Part shown: positions 10,001 through 18,652 of the stretch, in pieces
How positions within the stretch are numbered: the first letter of the stretch is position 1
Layout of the letters: the number at the start of each line of letters is the position of its first letter
DNA from: Exilispira sp.
GTDB taxonomy: Bacteria; Spirochaetota; JAAYUW01
NCBI GenBank assembly: GCA_012517545.1
Contig: JAAYUW010000005.1
Coordinates: 1-38,745 of the forward strand
DNA: 38,745 nucleotides
Reading direction: 5' to 3'
The notes under the pieces: generated by a model
What the model saw: only the letters and a program-made list of their open reading frames with translations
What the model was told of the DNA's origin: nothing
The model's database searches: none
Program-made: the position numbers and the translations under genes

Positions 10001-10672
10001 ATGGACTTATCCTATTTAAACGTTAAAGAAGAGACAATAAAAGCGAAAAATGAACTTTTAAGTGCATGCAAAACTATCGTTGAAAAAAAACTTGTTTACG
10101 GAACATGGGGAAATATAAGTATAAGAATAGATGATAACCATTTCATAATTACTCCAAGTGCTAAATCCTATGATAAAATACAGATGGATGGAATACCTAT
10201 CATTTCAATAAATCCTTTTAGCTATTTCGGAGATAAACCATCTACAGAGGTACAGCTCCATCTAAATATATATAAAAATAGATCTACAACTGGTGCGATT
10301 ATTCATACTCACTCACTTTATGCATCCTGCTTTGCAGCAACTCATAAAACACTACCAGCAATACTTGATGAGATCGCACAGATCTGTGGGCCCAAAGTTT
10401 TGTGTGCAAAATATGGAAAACCCGGAACAGATGAACTTGTTAGATTTACATTAAAGGCGCTTGAAGATAGAAATGCTGCATTTATGGCTAACCACGGTTC
10501 TATAACCTGTGGGATTAACGTAGATGAAGCTATTCTCGCCTCTGAAATCCTTGAAAAAGGTTGTAAAGTCTATATAAAGTCAAGAGCCATTGGCAGGCCA
10601 AAAAAATTGAATCACAAAGAATCTGCGCAGTTATTTGATTTTTATAGAGATGTTTACAGTAAAAATAAATGA
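10001..10672 (+). CDS. class II aldolase/adducin family protein (fuculose-phosphate aldolase-like)
   Basis: The 223-residue enzyme matches the zinc-dependent class II aldolase family, which includes L-fuculose-1-phosphate aldolase and L-ribulose-5-phosphate 4-epimerase. Visible motifs are GTWGNISIR near 38, TPSAKSY, STEVQLHLN with the Glu that acts as general base or ligand, AIIHTHSLYASCFA with the two zinc-binding His, and ANHGSITCG with the third His. Members cleave or epimerise phosphorylated keto sugars. Substrate cannot be told from sequence. The ATG has GGGAG six bases upstream. It follows the kinase gene after 170 bases of tandem repeat and spacer, which suggests a sugar kinase-aldolase unit without proving one. 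A clear terminator follows. Confidence 0.85.
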   Translation: MDLSYLNVKEETIKAKNELLSACKTIVEKKLVYGTWGNISIRIDDNHFIITPSAKSYDKIQMDGIPIISINPFSYFGDKPSTEVQLHLNIYKNRSTTGAIIHTHSLYASCFAATHKTLPAILDEIAQICGPKVLCAKYGKPGTDELVRFTLKALEDRNAAFMANHGSITCGINVDEAILASEILEKGCKVYIKSRAIGRPKKLNHKESAQLFDFYRDVYSKNK

Positions 10673-10707
10673 TAGAGAGAGCATAATTATAAAAATAATA
10701 TTAACAA

Positions 10708-10736
10708 AAAAGCCACCAGAAGGTGGCTTTTAGTTT
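10708..10736. terminator. two-way hairpin terminator between convergent genes
   Basis: The stem GCCACC/GGTGGC (10712-10717 with 10722-10727) has loop AGAA, flanked by A-run on the left and TTTTAGTTTT on the right. It can therefore end transcription from the aldolase gene on the plus strand and from ppdK on the minus strand. Confidence 0.9.
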
Positions 10737-10819
10737 TATTACTCAGTTTTATAAGTAATTTTAATAACGATAATCTACGAAAACTACAAAATCCTATAAA
10801 AATAAAAAGTCATCGAAAG

Positions 10820-13510
10820 TTACTTCTTGATATTCTTAGCTTTTATAGCAGCCTGAGCAGAAGCAAGTCTAGCTATTGGAACTCTAAAGGGAGAACAGGA
10901 AACATAGTTCATACCAACATTGACACAGAATTCTACAGATTTAGGTTCACCACCATGTTCGCCACAGATACCTACTTTCAAGTTTGGTCTCGTTTTTCTT
11001 CCCTTTTCAATACCCATCTTAACTAAAAGGCCAACACCTTCCTGGTCTAGAACCTGGAATGGATCATTTTTAAATATCCCGGCCTTATGCTCATCAACAT
11101 AATCCGGCAAAAATTTACCAGCATCATCTCTGGAAAGACCCATTGTCATCTGAGTAAGATCATTTGTACCGAATGAGAAAAACTCTGCATACTCGGAGAT
11201 CTGATCAGCCAGCAAAGCTGCTCTAGGAACTTCAATCATTGTACCGACCATGTAAGGGAGAGTCACCCCTGCTTTTTTAATAAGATCATCCGAAACTTCT
11301 CTAATCTGTAGCTCAAGTATATGAAATTCTTTCGCGTCTATGGTAAGAGGGATCATTATTTCTGGATAAACCTTTATCCCTTTTTTTGTACACTCTATGG
11401 CTGCCTCGATAATAGCTCTAACCTGCATAACGAGAATTTCAGGGTAAGTTATAGTTAAACGGCAACCTCTATGACCAAGCATGGGGTTTGCTTCATGGAG
11501 CTGATCAACCCTTTGTTTAACCCTTTCTAAAGGGATTCCAACTGCTTCAGCTAACCTTTTCTGACCTTTTTCATCATGTGGAACAAACTCATGTAATGGT
11601 GGGTCAATAAGTCTTATTGTAACCGGGTAACCATCCATAGCAGTAAAAATACCTTTAAAATCTTCTCGTTGAAATGGTAAAAGTTTATCAAGAGCCTTGA
11701 CTCTCTGTTCGAGACTGTCGGAAACTATCATCTCTTGAATAGCAAGTCTTCTTTCTTCTGTATCAAAAAACATATGTTCTGTTCGACAAAGGCCAATGCC
11801 TTCAGCACCCAGCTTTCTAGCATTTTCAGCATCATAAGGTGTATCTGCATTTGTTCGAACCTTAATAGTTCTGGCTTCATCAACCCATTTCATTATTTGA
11901 TAGTATTCATCTGGGAGCTCTGGTTTTATAAGATTCAAAGTTCCGATAAAAACTTCACCTGTAGAGCCATCAAGGGTAATCCAATCTCCTTCTTTGACTA
12001 TCTTATCCCCAACCTGCAATTGCTTGTTTTCATAGTTTATATTAAGCTTCTCACAACCAACTATGCAGCATTTCCCCCAACCTCTTGCCACAACAGCAGC
12101 ATGAGATGTTTTACCACCAGTTGCTGTTAATATACCTGCAGCAGCATGCATACCACCAACATCTTCTGGACTTGTTTCTCTTCTAACAAGTATAACTTTT
12201 TCGCCCTTTGCTGCCATATTCTCAGCATCTTTTGCATTAAATACAACCTTACCAACAGCTGCGCCAGGAACAGCATCTATACCTGATACAAGGAATAGTT
12301 TCTTCTTATTATCTGCTTCTTTAGGATCAATAACCGGGTAGAAAAGTCCCTCTATATCTTTAGCTGTAATCCTTAAAACTGCTTCTTCCTTTGTTATAAG
12401 CTTTTCATTGACCATATCAACAGCTATTTTGAATGCAGCTCTGGGGCTTCTTTTGCCTGTCCTGCACTGAAGCATATAAAGTTTTCCCTCTTCAACGGTG
12501 AACTCTATATCCTGCATATCTTTATAATGCTTCTCAAGCTTATCTCTAACTTCACAAAGTTGTTTGTATGCCTTTGGATCTTTTGTTTCCAACTCTGAAA
12601 GTTTCATAGGAGTTCTAATACCTGCAACAACATCTTCTCCCTGAGCATTGACAAGGTAATCTCCATAAAACTTATTTTCCCCGGTATTTGGATCTCTTGT
12701 AAAGGCAACACCTGTACCGGAGTTATCACCCATATTACCAAATACCATCTGAACAACATTGACAGCAGTTCCAACTATCCCTTTGATATTTTCAACTTTT
12801 CTGTATGTAACTGCTTTTTCAGCCATCCATGAACCAAAAACAGCATTGATTGCACCCCAGAGTTGTTCTTCTGGATCTTCTGGAAAATCTTCATTTAGCT
12901 CTTTTTTATATAATTTCTTGAATCTATCAACAACCAGTTCAAGTTCCTTTTCATTAACATCGATATCATTTATTTTTTCAGATGGATTTTTCCCAAGCCT
13001 TTTAGCAGTCTCTTCCTTCTTCACATTTTCAAAGATCTCGTCAAACTTTGCTCTATCTATCCCTTTTGCAATAGAGCCATACATCATGATAAACCTTCTA
13101 TATGCATCAAGAGCAAACCTTCTATTCCCTGTCTTTTGAGCAAGCCCCTCAACTGTTTTTGTATTAAGACCAAGGTTGAGTATAGTCTCCATCATCCCAG
13201 GCATGGAAATAGGAGCTCCAGATCTAACTGAAACAAGAAGTGGATTTGAAGGATCTCCAAGCTTTTTTCCGCAAGCTTTTTCAAGTTTTTTCATATTTTC
13301 TTCAACTTCTTTTTCAAGACCGGCGGGATATTTTTTGTTGTTCTTGTAATATAAATCACAAACTTCTGTTGTAATCGTAAAACCAGCCGGTACAGGAAGT
13401 CCAATATTGGTCATTTCTGCTAAACCCGCACCTTTTCCTCCAAGCAGGTTCTTCATATCTTTATTGCCTTCCGCTTTACCATTACCAAAAAAATATACAT
13501 ATTTACTCAT
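10820..13510 (-). CDS. ppdK: pyruvate, phosphate dikinase
   Basis: PpdK interconverts pyruvate, ATP and phosphate with PEP, AMP and pyrophosphate, and serves as a glycolytic or gluconeogenic enzyme in many anaerobes and spirochaetes. The protein has 896 residues, a typical length. The N-terminal nucleotide-binding domain opens with KNLLGGKGAGLAEM and includes the VSVRSGAPISMPGMM stretch. The central phosphohistidine domain has TATGGKTSHAAVVAR with His470. The C-terminal PEP/pyruvate barrel shows EGIGLCRTEHMF, FSFGTNDLTQMTMG and GICGEHGG with the catalytic Cys. The start is ATG with AAGGAG upstream. The gene stands alone; the leader holds a palindrome that could be an operator (separate entry). 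Confidence 0.98.
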   Translation of the reverse strand: MSKYVYFFGNGKAEGNKDMKNLLGGKGAGLAEMTNIGLPVPAGFTITTEVCDLYYKNNKKYPAGLEKEVEENMKKLEKACGKKLGDPSNPLLVSVRSGAPISMPGMMETILNLGLNTKTVEGLAQKTGNRRFALDAYRRFIMMYGSIAKGIDRAKFDEIFENVKKEETAKRLGKNPSEKINDIDVNEKELELVVDRFKKLYKKELNEDFPEDPEEQLWGAINAVFGSWMAEKAVTYRKVENIKGIVGTAVNVVQMVFGNMGDNSGTGVAFTRDPNTGENKFYGDYLVNAQGEDVVAGIRTPMKLSELETKDPKAYKQLCEVRDKLEKHYKDMQDIEFTVEEGKLYMLQCRTGKRSPRAAFKIAVDMVNEKLITKEEAVLRITAKDIEGLFYPVIDPKEADNKKKLFLVSGIDAVPGAAVGKVVFNAKDAENMAAKGEKVILVRRETSPEDVGGMHAAAGILTATGGKTSHAAVVARGWGKCCIVGCEKLNINYENKQLQVGDKIVKEGDWITLDGSTGEVFIGTLNLIKPELPDEYYQIMKWVDEARTIKVRTNADTPYDAENARKLGAEGIGLCRTEHMFFDTEERRLAIQEMIVSDSLEQRVKALDKLLPFQREDFKGIFTAMDGYPVTIRLIDPPLHEFVPHDEKGQKRLAEAVGIPLERVKQRVDQLHEANPMLGHRGCRLTITYPEILVMQVRAIIEAAIECTKKGIKVYPEIMIPLTIDAKEFHILELQIREVSDDLIKKAGVTLPYMVGTMIEVPRAALLADQISEYAEFFSFGTNDLTQMTMGLSRDDAGKFLPDYVDEHKAGIFKNDPFQVLDQEGVGLLVKMGIEKGRKTRPNLKVGICGEHGGEPKSVEFCVNVGMNYVSCSPFRVPIARLASAQAAIKAKNIKK

Positions 13511-13542
13511 TTTAGCTCCTTAAAAAGTATAGAATTGTGGGT

Positions 13543-13584
13543 AAATCGATATCAAAATTTGATATATTATTTTTTAATCGATTT
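13543..13584. promoter_or_regulatory. nested inverted repeats in the ppdK leader (candidate operator)
   Basis: A perfect 17-base palindrome ATATCAAAATTTGATAT lies at 13549-13565. An outer inverted repeat AAATCGAT (13543-13550) and ATCGATTT (13577-13584) surrounds it. The site lies 33-74 bases upstream of the ppdK start, downstream of the candidate promoter, and would suit a repressor or an RNA switch. No regulator gene is adjacent. Confidence 0.35.
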
Positions 13585-13589
13585 CATTA

Positions 13590-13617
13590 ACTATGCAAAA
13601 TTTTGAAATTTAGTCAA
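13590..13617 (-). promoter_or_regulatory. candidate ppdK promoter
   Basis: On the minus strand TTGACT (13612-13617) and CATAGT (13590-13595) are 16 bases apart. They match the primary sigma consensus at five and four of six positions. Transcription would begin about 70 bases before the ppdK start and cross the palindrome. Confidence 0.3.
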
Positions 13618-13825
13618 TATTTATTCGCTCTTAGACTCTTTATTTAATAGTAATTTATATTTGAAAGATGCATATTTTACTTTTTTTTATGATTTAGTTT
13701 CGAAGAGTGAGAAGAATAATTTGCCAGATGAAACAAAAATTATACATTAAATGTAAGTCCCTGATTATATAATATATTAAACATCATTGAATATCATCAT
13801 TGAATGTATTGAAATGTTTCGAATA

Positions 13826-13853
13826 TTGAAATTATATGAATTTGTATTATAAC
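13826..13853 (+). promoter_or_regulatory. candidate promoter of the lipoprotein gene
   Basis: TTGAAA and TATAAC are separated by 16 bases and end 30 bases before the ATG of the lipoprotein gene. The spacing is acceptable for the primary sigma factor, but such matches are common in AT-rich DNA. Confidence 0.3.
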
Positions 13854-13883
13854 CTTAATTAGTATTATAATTCAGGAGTTGTT

Positions 13884-14870
13884 ATGAAGAGTAAAAGTAA
13901 ATTTCTGGTTTGTTTTTCATTCATTTTTGCAACTTTAATCTTATTTCTCTGCTTTTCCTGCACTTTTGAAGGAACTACTGATACAAATGATGATATTAAA
14001 GAACTAAATGGTGAATTAGCAGTTATCTTTGACTACTATTCAAAAGCCATGACACAAAATGATCCTTCTATTGTCAAAGACTTCGAAGAGGCTCTTTGCA
14101 AATTCGATGAGAAATATGGTTCAAATCTCGCTGATAAGTATCATAGAGAGTATAATGAATATACCAGCAGGTTATCTTCAGGAACATCATATCCAGCTTT
14201 GACCGACATGCCTTTCAATATTGATGGAACCGTTTACCTTTCGGGTGGTGATAGTGGAGTTGTTAGTTCTGTGATAAGTTTTGTCTCACCAAAAGCAACA
14301 GCCGGGAAGTACTATCACGGAGGTTCACTTGATCTAAACAAATTTGATCCTACAAACCTTAATGTTCCATCAATACAGACAGCTATTACAAAAGGTGCTG
14401 GTTACGAAACAGCACAAGATTGGATGGTCAAAGCAAATGTTGCTGTATTAAAACCAGCAGTTGTTGTTAATAGCTCATCACTTGATCTTTCACAAGCTGC
14501 TATGGATTATTATTGTGACCCAAATAACACAAACATGCAATACGGATTTTTTGCAAACTATGTTAATATTTTCAATCTTGTCACAAAAGAGGATAACTAT
14601 TACTGGTATTGTACAAAGGTTGTGTGGAGGATATATAACAAACTGGGGATAGATCTTGATTCTAACTCAAGCAAAATAGACTGGACTACATCTGGACTTT
14701 ACGATATGGTGGTTGCATATTATTATGCAAGGTACTTCTACAACTGGTCACTTGCAAAATCAAAGATAAATGAATATATGCAGCAGGCTCGCAAAACCAT
14801 AGTTCTTGCCGAGGAGATCTATTTTAGTCCATATCTGGTCAAATATTATGAACAAATTCGAAATCCATAG
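13884..14870 (+). CDS. lipoprotein with permuted papain-like (YiiX/NlpC-P60 type) domain
   Basis: The 328-residue protein has a lipoprotein signal peptide ending LCFSC, with Cys26 as the likely lipidated residue, a loose lipobox of the spirochaete kind. A helical region (about 35-100) follows. The rest resembles circularly permuted papain-like hydrolases of the YiiX/YebB group: GTVYLSGGDSG matches the opening G-D-I-x-L strand, KYYHGGSLD gives the candidate catalytic His145, and DWMVKANVAVLKP matches the middle strands. YYWYCTKVVWRIYNKLGIDLD gives the candidate nucleophile Cys243 in the usual C-S-x-L-V-W-x-x-Y context. Members hydrolyse amide or thioester bonds; here a cell-wall or lipid-linked substrate at the envelope is possible. 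The ATG has AGGAG upstream. A strong terminator follows. Confidence 0.65.
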   Translation: MKSKSKFLVCFSFIFATLILFLCFSCTFEGTTDTNDDIKELNGELAVIFDYYSKAMTQNDPSIVKDFEEALCKFDEKYGSNLADKYHREYNEYTSRLSSGTSYPALTDMPFNIDGTVYLSGGDSGVVSSVISFVSPKATAGKYYHGGSLDLNKFDPTNLNVPSIQTAITKGAGYETAQDWMVKANVAVLKPAVVVNSSSLDLSQAAMDYYCDPNNTNMQYGFFANYVNIFNLVTKEDNYYWYCTKVVWRIYNKLGIDLDSNSSKIDWTTSGLYDMVVAYYYARYFYNWSLAKSKINEYMQQARKTIVLAEEIYFSPYLVKYYEQIRNP

Positions 14871-14961
14871 CATTTGACTGGAAAATGTTAGATCAAAAAA
14901 TGAACATTCTGGAATATTGACATTCAAAATAAATATCCCTGATTTAGATGATATTAAAATT

Positions 14962-15004
14962 AAATATTCCTGACTCAATAAAAAGAGTCGGGAATATTTT
15001 TTTA
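14962..15004 (+). terminator. hairpin terminator after the lipoprotein gene
   Basis: A 14-pair stem AATATTCCTGACTC with GAGTCGGGAATATT (one G-T pair) surrounds the loop AATAAAAA and is followed by a run of seven T. Confidence 0.92.
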
Positions 15005-15118
15005 AATTATTTTTATTTTTATAAGGCATATTAAAAAACTGCAGAAAATATTGAATTAACTTAAATAAAAATTTTTAAACTTTGCTCTGCAACTGGTTTA
15101 TAACCTCACTCTATATTC

Positions 15119-15157
15119 TCTGTACTTCTGGTTATTAGACTGTAGACTTTTGATCAC
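15119..15157 (+). repeat. dispersed GACTTT heptad repeat, copy 5
   Basis: This contains TTCTGGTTATTAGACTGTAG, then ACTTTTGATCAC. The heptads AGACTGT and AGACTTT fit the family pattern with the order changed. It ends 18 bases before the next start codon. Confidence 0.45.
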
Positions 15158-15175
15158 AGCGAAGAGCGGGAAAAG

Positions 15176-16345
15176 ATGATGAAAAAAAAACTTTTATTTT
15201 ATATCTGCATGGTTGTTTTATTCTTAATAACTCAAGAAATTACTATTAAAACAGATAATAAAGATAGTTCAGTAATCTTTGGGTTTAACAACAAGATTTA
15301 TCAATATCAATTGTTAAATAATACCTTAAATCAAGTGTTTTCAGGAGATTTTTTTATTCTCGACTTCGTTTCCTATAATGATCAATTTTTTTTTGTTGCT
15401 CAATCAAATGATGAAAAAGTTTTATATCAATTTAAAGAGAAAAAAATACTAAAGCTGAAAAATTTTGGCAAAAATAATGTATATATCTCTAATAAATATG
15501 TTTTATCAATTGATTATACAAAGTTTTCGCCTGATTTTAACGGATATCTTTTTAATATATATGAAATAACCGGGAAAAGCAAGATTTCATTAAAACATAA
15601 AGGCAAATTTTACCTTAATATTATTATCAATGATACTGAAACTATTGGCGATACTATTTATTTTACAGGGGAAAATTCATCATCAATCAATCTTTATGCT
15701 TTTAAATACTCAGTTGATGATAAAAGTTTACACAAAATTTTTGAAACTAAGAAGAATAAAAATTTTCTGAAGATCTGTAATATTGATGAAAAAATTATGC
15801 TTTTTTCATCATCGAATGATTTCAATGCTTCCATGGTAAATGATGACAAACTGATCAAAAACACCAGTAAAGTTCAGGTAAAAGATCTTCTCTTTTATAA
15901 CACCAAAACATCATCACTAAACAAGATCGATATTAAGTTTAACATACGCTTTGATTTTAACTTCTATGGAGTTGCATTTTACTTAGATGATTACATCTAC
16001 ATCCAGGTTATCGATAAATATTATAAAACATATCTCTGCAAACTTTCATATAAAGAAGATTCTGTATACTTTATCGAACTTTTTGATCTTATCGATATCA
16101 ACTCAAACCAAAATATCACAGGTTTAAACGAAGATTCAAGTGTCAGTAAAAATTCTAATAATAAAAAGATACCGGATGATCTGACAATTTATAAAATTAT
16201 CAATAAAAATTCGGATCAAGCCGGATCTCAATTAAAACAGATTCTACCTTATATCTCATACAATTATTTTAAAAGAGAATTTGGGTTTAAATTTGTAGTT
16301 CTTGATATAGGTGCCATGAAGGTGATTTTTAACTTGACTCTATAA
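15176..16345 (+). CDS. exported protein of unknown function
   Basis: The 389-residue protein starts with a short basic N-terminus and a hydrophobic segment (about 5-20), a signal peptide or membrane anchor. The rest is rich in Lys, Asn, Phe, Tyr and alternating beta-type patterns such as DFFILDFVSYNDQFFFVAQ, VYISNKYVLSIDY and DTIYFTGENSSSINLYAF. Such repeated short-strand blocks resemble a beta-propeller-like read-out, but I recognise no family. The start is one of two adjacent ATG codons after GCGGGAAAAG. It lies between two other exported proteins on the same strand, downstream of a terminator and a dispersed repeat, so it probably has its own promoter. Confidence 0.72.
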   Translation: MMKKKLLFYICMVVLFLITQEITIKTDNKDSSVIFGFNNKIYQYQLLNNTLNQVFSGDFFILDFVSYNDQFFFVAQSNDEKVLYQFKEKKILKLKNFGKNNVYISNKYVLSIDYTKFSPDFNGYLFNIYEITGKSKISLKHKGKFYLNIIINDTETIGDTIYFTGENSSSINLYAFKYSVDDKSLHKIFETKKNKNFLKICNIDEKIMLFSSSNDFNASMVNDDKLIKNTSKVQVKDLLFYNTKTSSLNKIDIKFNIRFDFNFYGVAFYLDDYIYIQVIDKYYKTYLCKLSYKEDSVYFIELFDLIDINSNQNITGLNEDSSVSKNSNNKKIPDDLTIYKIINKNSDQAGSQLKQILPYISYNYFKREFGFKFVVLDIGAMKVIFNLTL

Positions 16346-16515
16346 TCAAAAAAGTATAAACAAAAATATAAACCATCAGTATTTCCTATCTATTTGTTCC
16401 ACTATATAAACTCTTTAAAATAAATATCTTCACCAATATTTCTTTAGTTTTACAGAGCAACTTCATAATTTTTCCATAAATTGCAAGCATATTATTTGTG
16501 AATACGGAGGCGTAT

Positions 16516-17223
16516 ATGAATACAAGAAAATTAATAGTTTTTGGGATCATTTTTCTTCTTGTTCTAGGTTTGACTTCTGCGGCTTTTGCAAGAGGAAAAG
16601 GGCAGAATAACTTTGTCAAAATCCAGATCGAATCAAAAGACTGGAAAGTTGTTGAACCAGCTTTGAAAACCTACTATGAATCTCTAAAAGAGCTGGTAAC
16701 AGCTAATTTAAACGCTGGTTTTATCTCAGAATACTATGCAAAATCAACTATCGATATGTTAACACAGGCATATCAAACAGCAGTAAAAACCAGGACAATA
16801 TATCTCCCACCTTTTGGTTTTGGCTCTGGAATGGGTTTCGGTCCTAAAGGACGTATCGGATCCAACCAGCCTCAAAATCCAGCTGGTCAACCTCAACAGG
16901 GTCCACAGCAGGGATCCCAGGGTCAGCAGAATCAGCAAGGACAACAAAATCCTCCTCCAGCAGGTCCTGGTTTTGTGAATCCTAACCTGACAGAACAGCA
17001 AAAAGCAGCCTTAAAAAGTGTAAATCCATTTATAACCAAGGTTATTGATTCACAGATCAATCTATATAAATCTTTCAAGGATGTAAAAATACTCACCGAT
17101 ACTCAATATTCAAATATCATTGAAAGATTGAATGAGCTGAAAAAAGCAGTTGATCAAAATCAATTACCTTTGATAAATCATGGGATTATGCAATTTTTAA
17201 TGCTTTGTGGATATAATAATTAA
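16516..17223 (+). CDS. secreted protein with Gln/Pro-rich linker, DUF2680-like helical parts
   Basis: The ORF track uses GTG 16498, but ATG 16516 has GGAGG five bases upstream and begins a clean signal peptide (MNTRKLIVFGIIFLL, cleaved near AFA-RG), giving 235 residues. The mature part has an N-terminal helical pair with LVTANLNAGFISEYYAKSTI. A low-complexity linker of Gly, Pro, Asn and Gln (about 110-165) follows. A second helical pair contains DVKILTDTQYSNIIERLN. The pattern of a helix, a G-x-I-T/S turn and another helix recalls DUF2680/YckD-like secreted proteins, repeated twice around the linker. Function is unknown. A terminator follows directly, and the next gene is convergent. Confidence 0.72.
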   Translation: MNTRKLIVFGIIFLLVLGLTSAAFARGKGQNNFVKIQIESKDWKVVEPALKTYYESLKELVTANLNAGFISEYYAKSTIDMLTQAYQTAVKTRTIYLPPFGFGSGMGFGPKGRIGSNQPQNPAGQPQQGPQQGSQGQQNQQGQQNPPPAGPGFVNPNLTEQQKAALKSVNPFITKVIDSQINLYKSFKDVKILTDTQYSNIIERLNELKKAVDQNQLPLINHGIMQFLMLCGYNN

Positions 17224-17534
17224 GCAATCAGGCTTTATGAAATTCAATCAAATATGGTTCTTTGATATTACAGAAAGACCTGGATAGATCAACTGGATAA
17301 ACCGGGAACAAGGATAAACAGATGGGGAGCATTGGCTCCCCTTTTGTTTTAAATAAAGGTTCTGTTTAGAAAATGATATCTATAAAAAAATCATCATATA
17401 ACAGCCAAAAGTCCGGGAATAAACTTGAATCTATTACAATTCAATGATGGAATTCTAAAGTCAGATAAAAAAAACATAAAAGATAAAAAATACATCTTTA
17501 TAACAGGGGAACATGGAATAATCGTTTTCGCAAC
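17224..17534. other. convergent intergenic region
   Basis: These 311 bases hold one clear terminator for the plus-strand gene. The 81-codon ORF at 17425-17670 crosses the end of the FecR gene in antisense and has no ribosome binding site, so it is not counted as a gene. Confidence 0.6.
17324..17351 (+). terminator. hairpin terminator after the Gln-rich secreted protein gene
   Basis: The stem GGGGAGC/GCTCCCC with loop ATTG is followed by TTTTGTTTT. It is the most GC-rich hairpin in the region. Confidence 0.93.
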
Positions 17535-18581
17535 TTACAGGAAAATAGACCTTAAGATTGGATTAATTAATACAGCTCTATATAGTTTGAGAAGATTATC
17601 CATGTTTGTCGATATCTGCAAATGTTTTTGCCATGCTTCGTCTCTTCTTTCAATAAGACTTGCATCATAAGTGCTTCGATAATCAAAAAACCTGTAAGCA
17701 AAAAGCACAATAGTATCATAAAGTGTCAGCCGGTAATATTGTTTATAAATAAATTGAGAGAAATTTCCCCTCTGCGATGAAAGCTTTATAATATCAAAAG
17801 GTGTAAGTCTGCCACGAAGAATTTTCATAATTATTGAATTTTTCATAAAGTCATCAAGGTCTTTAGTTACACTGATTATCGCCAAGAAAACTTGTGGAAG
17901 CATAACATTTAGTTGCGCGGATTTTTCCTCTGCAACATTATCAATATTCGCATTTCTTTCCGATATCCAGCTTGTAGATTCAACTAAACCAGTCTGGATT
18001 TCAGGACTTCTACCAAGATCCACAACACAAGAATTGCCTTTTTCTAAAAGTACGGGAGATTCATCCTCATTTTTCTGGTAACCTACAACTCCTTCATTTA
18101 CAGATACAAGCAGATCAGCTGTATCAGTAACAGCAACTGTGAAATCTGTGCCCCTGACAGATACTGTTCCGTTCGGAGTCTGTATAATATAAGATGATTT
18201 ACCAATGAGTTTGTTCACAAAAGAACTAATAGAACCAAAAAAAACTGATATAAGAGATTGATTCTGATTATCTGCATTCAAAATCGTTGAAAGCTTGACT
18301 TTTGTCCTATCATGAATAGTTATAATAGTTTTTCCATCTGTAAATACAATTTCAACCTGTGATTCCTCAAAAGTTTCTATTGTGTCACCAAGTAAAACAT
18401 TTTGATTTATCTCAAGTTTTTGAGCAGAATCTTTACCAAGCAAAGTTATCTCCGCTTTTCCAATAATTTTTCTAACCTTACCAAATGTTTCATAATCCTG
18501 TGCAGCAGAAAAAGTCATCAGGGTTAATGTGATAAAAATTGCAATAACAAGAGTTACTCTCAATTTTAAAGTTTTTTTCAT
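17535..18581 (-). CDS. exported FecR-domain protein
   Basis: The 348-residue protein has a signal peptide (about 1-27, ending FSAAQ). A FecR domain covers about 33-175: GKVRKIIGKAEITLLGK, VLLGDTIETFEESQVEIVF, and the typical IQTPNGTVSVRGTDFTVAV followed by SVNEGVVGYQ. The C-terminal 160 residues are mainly helical and unassigned. In iron signalling FecR works with a TonB receptor and an ECF sigma factor, but no such genes are near. Stand-alone exported FecR proteins are common in spirochaetes and others, and their job is mostly unknown. The minus-strand ATG has AGAAGG upstream. It diverges from the DUF72 gene across a short region that contains a dispersed repeat. Confidence 0.85.
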   Translation of the reverse strand: MKKTLKLRVTLVIAIFITLTLMTFSAAQDYETFGKVRKIIGKAEITLLGKDSAQKLEINQNVLLGDTIETFEESQVEIVFTDGKTIITIHDRTKVKLSTILNADNQNQSLISVFFGSISSFVNKLIGKSSYIIQTPNGTVSVRGTDFTVAVTDTADLLVSVNEGVVGYQKNEDESPVLLEKGNSCVVDLGRSPEIQTGLVESTSWISERNANIDNVAEEKSAQLNVMLPQVFLAIISVTKDLDDFMKNSIIMKILRGRLTPFDIIKLSSQRGNFSQFIYKQYYRLTLYDTIVLFAYRFFDYRSTYDASLIERRDEAWQKHLQISTNMDNLLKLYRAVLINPILRSIFL

Positions 18582-18652
18582 TTTGCCTTCTATTGGATAT
18601 TAAAACTATCTAAAGGATTCTAAAATTGAATTTAATTATAAATATAAGTACT

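Larger units (their letters stand above)
13511..13883. other. divergent intergenic region between ppdK and the lipoprotein gene
   Basis: This is 373 bases of very AT-rich sequence. It holds the ppdK leader with its palindrome, candidate promoters facing each way, and no coding frame or RNA gene that I can support. Confidence 0.6.
14871..15175. other. intergenic region with terminator and repeat
   Basis: These 305 bases hold the terminator of the lipoprotein gene and a copy of the dispersed GACTTT repeat just before the next ribosome binding site. I see no gene or RNA. Confidence 0.6.

Noticed and set aside
11735-12130. 131-codon ORF opposite ppdK, and the 126-codon ORF at 12759-13139
   Set aside because: Both are shadows of a highly conserved gene on the other strand with low-complexity translation.
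17425-17670. Plus-strand 81-codon ORF
   Set aside because: It overlaps the 3' end of the FecR gene in antisense, and its second half mirrors that gene's codons.
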